Positions 60,201-64,000 of a stretch of 64,000 nt of DNA are shown here, one piece after another. The notes beneath the pieces were generated by a model, which saw only the letters and a list, made by a program, of their open reading frames with translations, was not told the origin of the DNA and made no database searches. A program made the position numbers and the translations under genes. Each line of letters starts with the position of its first letter. The first letter of the stretch is position 1. The DNA comes from Desulfobacula toluolica Tol2 (GTDB taxonomy: Bacteria > Desulfobacterota > Desulfobacteria > Desulfobacterales > Desulfobacteraceae), in contig NC_018645.1 in NCBI RefSeq assembly GCF_000307105.1, positions 1,748,578 to 1,812,577 on the forward strand, given 5' to 3'.

Positions 60201-63200
60201 CCGTCACTGCCGCCCGAGGTCAGCGTCAACTCATCGGAGATCTCCAGGGAGCTGAAGCTGAAACCACCATGCCCACCGCCCCCGCCAATACTTTGCGCTT
60301 CGATGCCGGCCGAACGGTCTCCCATGGTGGTGATGTCAGCCCCATTGTTGTTGACCGTCACATCACTGCCGCTCCCACTGCCCCCGCCGCTGCCGCCGCA
60401 GGCCATGGCCGACCCTTCACCGCTTGCGTTCAGCATGCTGATTGCGCCCGAGATACTGAAACCGCCGTTGCCCCCGCCGTTGCCGATGCTTTGCGCCTGA
60501 ATGCCGGCGGAGTCGCGACCGAAGCCGTTAAGATCCCCAAAGCCGGTGCTGATGGTACTGTTGTTGGTTATCGAGACGGCCCCGGCATCGGCGCCGTCGC
60601 CGCCGTCCCCGCCGCAGTTCAAGGACACCTGCGACACTGTGCTGATTCCGGCTCCAAGACTGAAGCCGCCGTTGCCACCGCCCCCGCCGACACTCTGTGC
60701 AAAAATGCCGCGGGAACGATCACCCAGGGTTCTGATATTTGCGCCAGTGCTGGTAACCGCTACCGCCCCTGCGGTACTGCCGCTCCCCCCGGAACCGCCG
60801 ATAGCAAGGGTGGCGCCCAGCGGCGCATTGCCCATATTGACCATGGCGTTGATGCTGAACCCCCCGTTGCCGCCGCCCCCCCCAACGCTTTGGGCCGTAA
60901 TGCCGTCGGCGTCGTTGCCCGAAGTGAACGCGCTGGAGGTCGTCAGACCCGTGGTGACGGAACTCGAACTGGTAACGGTCACCGACCCGGCGGTGCTGCC
61001 GTTGCCGCCGCTGCCGCCCATGGCCAGACTCAGGGAGGGTCCGGCCGCCCCAGCCCCCACCCCGATGGCGAGGGAACCTCCGCCGTTGCCGCCCCCGCCG
61101 CCGACGCTTTGGGCCAGAATTCCCGTCGATGAGTTACCCTGGGTTCCGATTCCCGAACCGCTGTTGGTGACGGTAACAGCGTCGCCCGGGCCGCCGCTGC
61201 CGCCGCTGCCACCCATTGCCACGGATAATCCTCCCACGCCTAATTTGCTGTTTATGGAAGAGAGGTTGACCCCGATGGCGACCCCGCCGTTACCGCCGCC
61301 GCCGCCGGTACTTTGGGCGAAAATACCGTGGGCGTTGTCCCCTTCCGTTACGATGTGGCTTGCCGTGGACACTTCCACCTGTCCGGCCGCGCCGCCCGCA
61401 CCCCCGTTGCCGCCAAAAGCCAGTCCCATTGCAGGCAGAAAGGAGGATCTGTCCTTATTGCCGGCCGACATGCTCCATCCCCCTGTGCCGCCGCCACATC
61501 CCAAGCTCTGCGCGAAGATGCCGTCGGCATTCAAACCGGTAGTATTGATGAACTTGTCGGCCGCTCCCGCGGCCAGGTGGTCATCCACGGTCACAGCATC
61601 GGCATCGCCGCCGCCGGCGCCGTTTTGTCCCGAGGCTCCCAGACCAAAACCCATGCCCTCTCCGTTTATCGAAAAATCGCCGTTGATGCGGGTTCCGCCC
61701 TTGCCGCCGCCACCGCCCACACTCTGTGCGAGAATGCCCGCTGCGGATTCACCATCCGTCGAGATGCTGCTGGTATTGTCAACCCGCACGGCGCCGCCCT
61801 TGCCGCCGCCTCCCCCCTTGCAACCCAGGTTTAATTTGGGGACATCCGCAAAGGAGTAATCATCGGTCCCGCCTGCCAGGCTCAAGCTGAAACCACCCTT
61901 GCCGCCGCCGCCGCCCAGGCTCTGGGCCAGGATGCCGTCGGACTGGTAACCCGAGGTGGTAATCGAGGAGCCGGTGGAGTTCACCCGAACCGCCAGTTGC
62001 GTGGTGGGATCGTTTACGCTGTCGCCGCCTTTCTCGCCGTTGCCCCCGATGGACAGACTGAGATTGGAGAGGGGGATTTTGCCCAGCTTCGCGCTCTCCG
62101 TTGCAATGGTGAGGGATGCGCCAATCCCGCCCTTGCCGCCTCCGCCTCCGTTGCTCTGTGCCAGGATACCCTCGGATTCGTCTCCCTGAGTTACGATAAC
62201 GCCGCTGTTATCGACCGTTACGAAGGAGGCGGTATTGCCCTCTCCCCCAAATCCACCTATCGAGGCGCCCAGCGCCGCTTTCTTCCCGATGGACAGGGCG
62301 CCGCTGAAGCCGCCACTGCCCCCGCCCCCGCCCACGCTTTCCGCCTGTATTCCGGCGGAGGAATTCCCTCGTGTGATAATGGAGCCGGAATTCGTCACCT
62401 GAACGCCTGCGGCCGTGGCGCCCGCACCGCCGCTGCCGCCGACAACGACACTGATGGCGCCGAAACCGCCAAAATTTCCACTCCCGGCAATACTGAAGGC
62501 CGCGTTCCCCCCACCGCCGCCCGTGCTCTGGGCCAGGATGCCCTGGGCGGAATCCCCCGCAGTGGTGACGGTTCCCGAATTATCGAGCGTCACGGTCCCG
62601 GCATCGCCGCCGTTGCCGCCGCTCCCGCCCACGCTCACATAGGCATTCGGGGGTTTCGTGTATGCACCGCTTAGAACCGCGGAAAGACCGCCGGACACGG
62701 AGAAGCCGGCGTTACCGCCGCCGTCGCTGGTGCTCTGAGCCAGAATGCCGACCGCGTTTAATCCCGAAGTAGTAACGTCCCCCTGGTTGGTAAAAGTGAC
62801 ATTCCCGCCATTGCCCCCGTCGCCGCCGCTGCCCCCCACACTGACGCCTGCTGAGCCTGAAACGATACCATAGTTCAAGGTATTGAAAACCAGGTTGCCG
62901 TCCACCGAGAATCCCCCATTGCCGCCGCCGCCGCCGACGCTCGATGCCGCTATTCCCACTGCATTGTCTCCCGTGGTAGTTACCGTGCCATCATTGGTAA
63001 AGGATACAGATCCGCCGTCGCCGCCTCCACCACCCGAGCCGCCGTCGCTGCCACCTACAGTCAGGGTTGCTTTTTCGGCGTACGTCATATTGGCACCGCC
63101 GGCCACAGAGAAGCCGCCCTTGCCGCCGCCGCCGCCCACGCTATCGGCCAGGATGCCATAGGCATCGCTTCCGCTGGTGGCGACCGTATTGTCGGTGGTA

Positions 63201-64000
63201 AGTGTGACGGCGCCACCATTGCCGCCGCCGCCGCCGCTACCGCCCACGCTCACCGAAGCCACGCCGCTCGATGTACCTGCTCCCAGCGCCAGGGCACCGC
63301 TCACTGAAAAGCCGCCGTGACCTCCACCCCCGCCTTCACTGTGTGCCATGATACCTGTAGAGTGAGCGCCGTTTGTGCCAATCCCCCCGGTCGAAGTGGT
63401 CAGGTTGACCGTGCCGCCGTCGCCGCCGTCGCCGCCGGAACCGCCGACGCTTACCGCCGCCGTGATCGCCGCGCCACTATTGCTGCTGGCCGTACAAGAC
63501 AGATCACCGGCAACGCTGAAGCCGCCCCGGCCACCGCCGCCGCCCGTGCTCTTTGCCTCAATGCCGGTGGAATGATCACCGATCGTGCCCACCGCGCCCG
63601 TGTTGTTGAGGGTGACGTCGTCGCCGTTGCCTCCGCCGCCGCCTGAGCCGCCAACGCTCACCCCCACGCCGACGTTTACAGCCGCATCGATGCCGATGTT
63701 CACTGTCCCGGCGACACTGAAACCGCCGTTACCGCCGCCACCGCCCTCACTCGCCGCCAATACGCCCGGGGCGCTGGTGCCCCACGTACTCACTGCTCCC
63801 GAATTGGTCAGGTTGACCGTACCGCCGTCGCCGCCGTCACCGCCGCTGCCGCCTATGCCGACGGCGATTCCCCCGCCGGCACCCGCCTGACTGTAGGCAA
63901 AATCTCCGGCGACACTGAAGCCACCCCGACCGCCGCCGCCGCCCGTGCTTTCCACCTCGATGGCAGTGGAGTGATCACCAAACGTATTCACCCCGTTGTC
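57284..64000 (-). CDS. Giant glycine-rich repeat autotransporter, C-terminal part (continues beyond the right edge)
   Basis: 2,238 visible residues, open through the window edge. The visible N-terminal 1,700 residues are about 25 repeats of 55-80 residues, each with a block like GILAQSIGGGGGNGGFS, a VGGSGG stretch and VTVTNSG. A spacer (LTNHGTINPGNSPGDLSVTG) typical of autotransporter passenger ends follows, then an alpha-helical linker and a beta-barrel of about 270 residues (FYIYPFLTLGSRDS ... FFAGVQWEF) ending in phenylalanine, as outer-membrane proteins do. The passenger is probably a surface adhesin. GC content is far above the rest of the window. Confidence 0.92.
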   Translation of the reverse strand, partial: DNGVNTFGDHSTAIEVESTGGGGGRGGFSVAGDFAYSQAGAGGGIAVGIGGSGGDGGDGGTVNLTNSGAVSTWGTSAPGVLAASEGGGGGNGGFSVAGTVNIGIDAAVNVGVGVSVGGSGGGGGNGDDVTLNNTGAVGTIGDHSTGIEAKSTGGGGGRGGFSVAGDLSCTASSNSGAAITAAVSVGGSGGDGGDGGTVNLTTSTGGIGTNGAHSTGIMAHSEGGGGGHGGFSVSGALALGAGTSSGVASVSVGGSGGGGGNGGAVTLTTDNTVATSGSDAYGILADSVGGGGGKGGFSVAGGANMTYAEKATLTVGGSDGGSGGGGGDGGSVSFTNDGTVTTTGDNAVGIAASSVGGGGGNGGFSVDGNLVFNTLNYGIVSGSAGVSVGGSGGDGGNGGNVTFTNQGDVTTSGLNAVGILAQSTSDGGGNAGFSVSGGLSAVLSGAYTKPPNAYVSVGGSGGNGGDAGTVTLDNSGTVTTAGDSAQGILAQSTGGGGGNAAFSIAGSGNFGGFGAISVVVGGSGGAGATAAGVQVTNSGSIITRGNSSAGIQAESVGGGGGSGGFSGALSIGKKAALGASIGGFGGEGNTASFVTVDNSGVIVTQGDESEGILAQSNGGGGGKGGIGASLTIATESAKLGKIPLSNLSLSIGGNGEKGGDSVNDPTTQLAVRVNSTGSSITTSGYQSDGILAQSLGGGGGKGGFSLSLAGGTDDYSFADVPKLNLGCKGGGGGKGGAVRVDNTSSISTDGESAAGILAQSVGGGGGKGGTRINGDFSINGEGMGFGLGASGQNGAGGGDADAVTVDDHLAAGAADKFINTTGLNADGIFAQSLGCGGGTGGWSMSAGNKDRSSFLPAMGLAFGGNGGAGGAAGQVEVSTASHIVTEGDNAHGIFAQSTGGGGGNGGVAIGVNLSSINSKLGVGGLSVAMGGSGGSGGPGDAVTVTNSGSGIGTQGNSSTGILAQSVGGGGGNGGGSLAIGVGAGAAGPSLSLAMGGSGGNGSTAGSVTVTSSSSVTTGLTTSSAFTSGNDADGITAQSVGGGGGNGGFSINAMVNMGNAPLGATLAIGGSGGSGSTAGAVAVTSTGANIRTLGDRSRGIFAQSVGGGGGNGGFSLGAGISTVSQVSLNCGGDGGDGADAGAVSITNNSTISTGFGDLNGFGRDSAGIQAQSIGNGGGNGGFSISGAISMLNASGEGSAMACGGSGGGSGSGSDVTVNNNGADITTMGDRSAGIEAQSIGGGGGHGGFSFSSLEISDELTLTSGGSDGASGDGGNVNVTSASRIYTKGDDATGILAQSIGAGGGVTGVNINGDMSGGSSTSVLLGAAGTGSGKGYSASVVNNGLINTKGNRASGIIAQSIGGGGGIGWVGVTGSVQSTDAALTLGGRGSSGDGDSVSVMNNGVISVAGIGSCGVLAQSIGGGGGLGSNDALASTSGITIGGSTSPLGDGLPVANPWYHGVTPLWRPTSASGDGLPVAVTNQKPITTSGDGGYGIIAQSIGGGGGFASASDAFAVSGLQTTMPEGDGSNTGNGDTVTIDNSGQVSTSGSGACGIFAQSIGGGGGLNAASGAAGSAGGAGSGEALHLTNSGTVTTTGAYAHGIFAQSAGGTGHGFTVGVTNSGTITVSGTGAHAIYAESSGQSGESFILISNMPGGTLVGAPDGTAPIRLSGGIQNQILNSGTITSYGALIEGDESTFINSEMGTLNGRSFPGNLTNHGTINPGNSPGDLSVTGSYKQSHLGILVTELFSPDVYDRIVVDGTPGTAVLDGALAPVAYDGFKPRCNHVFSGIVTADGGISGTFSRIVDQQFTPTLSWETRYLPNSVDLFVKRSYTNPELGLNDNQQAIAAVLDEWSWVANGDLDSVLNAIDYLPDSGSVRNAFKQISPEKAEAPATLALAGAAFQMLRQAREIKELRFGGPQTAAPGSTRSSLAVIARQSEGLTQAFDASRLAGLAGEKSPQDPGNQSGFYIYPFLTLGSRDSTVNRTGFDYSTVGFNTGVYRWLQDDLLLGVSAEYGHTGSRFTENGGDIEADVFPLSVYAAYMPESFYAYGSLGYALNFFSMERKMRFGDLYRTANSTTSGHQINTYGEVGYDFKFRSAVFTPMVSLAYSHLWMNGFSESGAGELDLNVDSQEVDSLQSSVGLKIAAVLNHGPVNIIPQLYAAYKHEFADGSRPLAADLGQTGAALHIRTDASDDDFAVVGTGIDIISDKHYRVALDFNAEVGRSDSNAQSFFAGVQWEF
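59573..59666 (-). repeat. Short internal duplication in the autotransporter gene
   Basis: A 22 bp direct repeat, CGCTACTGGCAGGCCGTCGC plus CC, at 59573-59594 and 59645-59666, 72 bp (24 codons) apart, so the frame is kept. Between them the protein reads NPWYHGVTPLWRPTSAS, rich in Trp and Pro and unlike the glycine repeats. Confidence 0.7.

Noticed and set aside
59171-63890. Many long ORFs opposite the autotransporter gene, rich in Pro and Ala
   Set aside because: They mirror GC-rich glycine codons on the true strand and follow the repeat period.
57284-64000. Repeats of the autotransporter read as a CRISPR-like array
   Set aside because: The period is set by coding repeats of variable length, with no constant short repeat and unique spacer pattern and no cas genes.

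Overview
The window reads as chromosome of a strictly anaerobic, sulfate-reducer-like Desulfobacterota bacterium, most like the Desulfobacteraceae (Desulfobacula/Desulfotignum type). This is inferred from AT-leaning coding DNA, abundant PAS/Cache sensor kinases, NtrC-type regulators with sigma-54 promoters, cobalamin-type radical SAM enzymes, acyl-CoA metabolism and many insertion sequences. No rRNA or species marker is present, so the genus is a guess.

Layout. (1) 1-4.2 kb: 5' part of recJ, then a + strand operon of a small DUF4911-like protein, miaB, map and plsC. (2) 4.2-12.6 kb: one long - strand operon, ribF-def-fmt-rsmB-PASTA protein-rpe-41 aa ORF-MFS exporter-B12/radical SAM enzyme. 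It keeps the order of the Gram-positive def-fmt-rsmB-prpC-prkC-rsgA-rpe cluster, with a PASTA-only protein where PrkC would lie. (3) 12.6-12.95 kb: a compact tRNA-Leu(CAG)/tRNA-Leu(UAG) unit whose promoter shares its -10 box with the divergent ribF promoter. (4) 12.98-23.0 kb: a decayed island next to the tRNAs, holding an integrase remnant, a nucleotidyltransferase-like gene, a pirin gene with an in-frame stop, a rocD remnant, an IS110/IS1111-type element split by a 3.2 kb IS21-type element with exact 6 bp target duplications, a cold-shock gene and an intact second IS110 copy. The two unrelated IS types share a structured noncoding sequence.

(5) 23.2-30.9 kb: a regulatory block. It has an NtrC-type response regulator, a convergent sensor kinase translationally coupled to an oligopeptide-binding lipoprotein, a 31 aa secreted-peptide gene behind a near-consensus sigma-54 promoter, and a second kinase behind another sigma-54 promoter facing the other way. 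This is the best candidate for an undescribed system: a short glycine-rich peptide made, bound outside the cell and sensed. (6) 31-39 kb: a PLP aminotransferase, a PLP decarboxylase, an MscS-like protein and a Cache/PAS kinase with a NarL-type regulator. (7) 39.3-48 kb: acyl-CoA ligase, membrane transporter and acyl-CoA dehydrogenase; maturation genes for a molybdenum hydroxylase (MocA-, XdhC- and YqeC-like); and a thioesterase. (8) 48.3-54.5 kb: a heme-copper oxidase operon (DUF2231, DOMON, SCO, subunits I, III, IV, II and CyoE) of A2 type, notable in an anaerobe. (9) 54.5-57.0 kb: an IS66 element with a truncated tnpB. (10) 57.3-64.0 kb: the 3' part of a giant, GC-rich, glycine-repeat autotransporter that continues beyond the window.

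All calls were made by reading the sequence. No database search was run, so family names rest on motif recognition.
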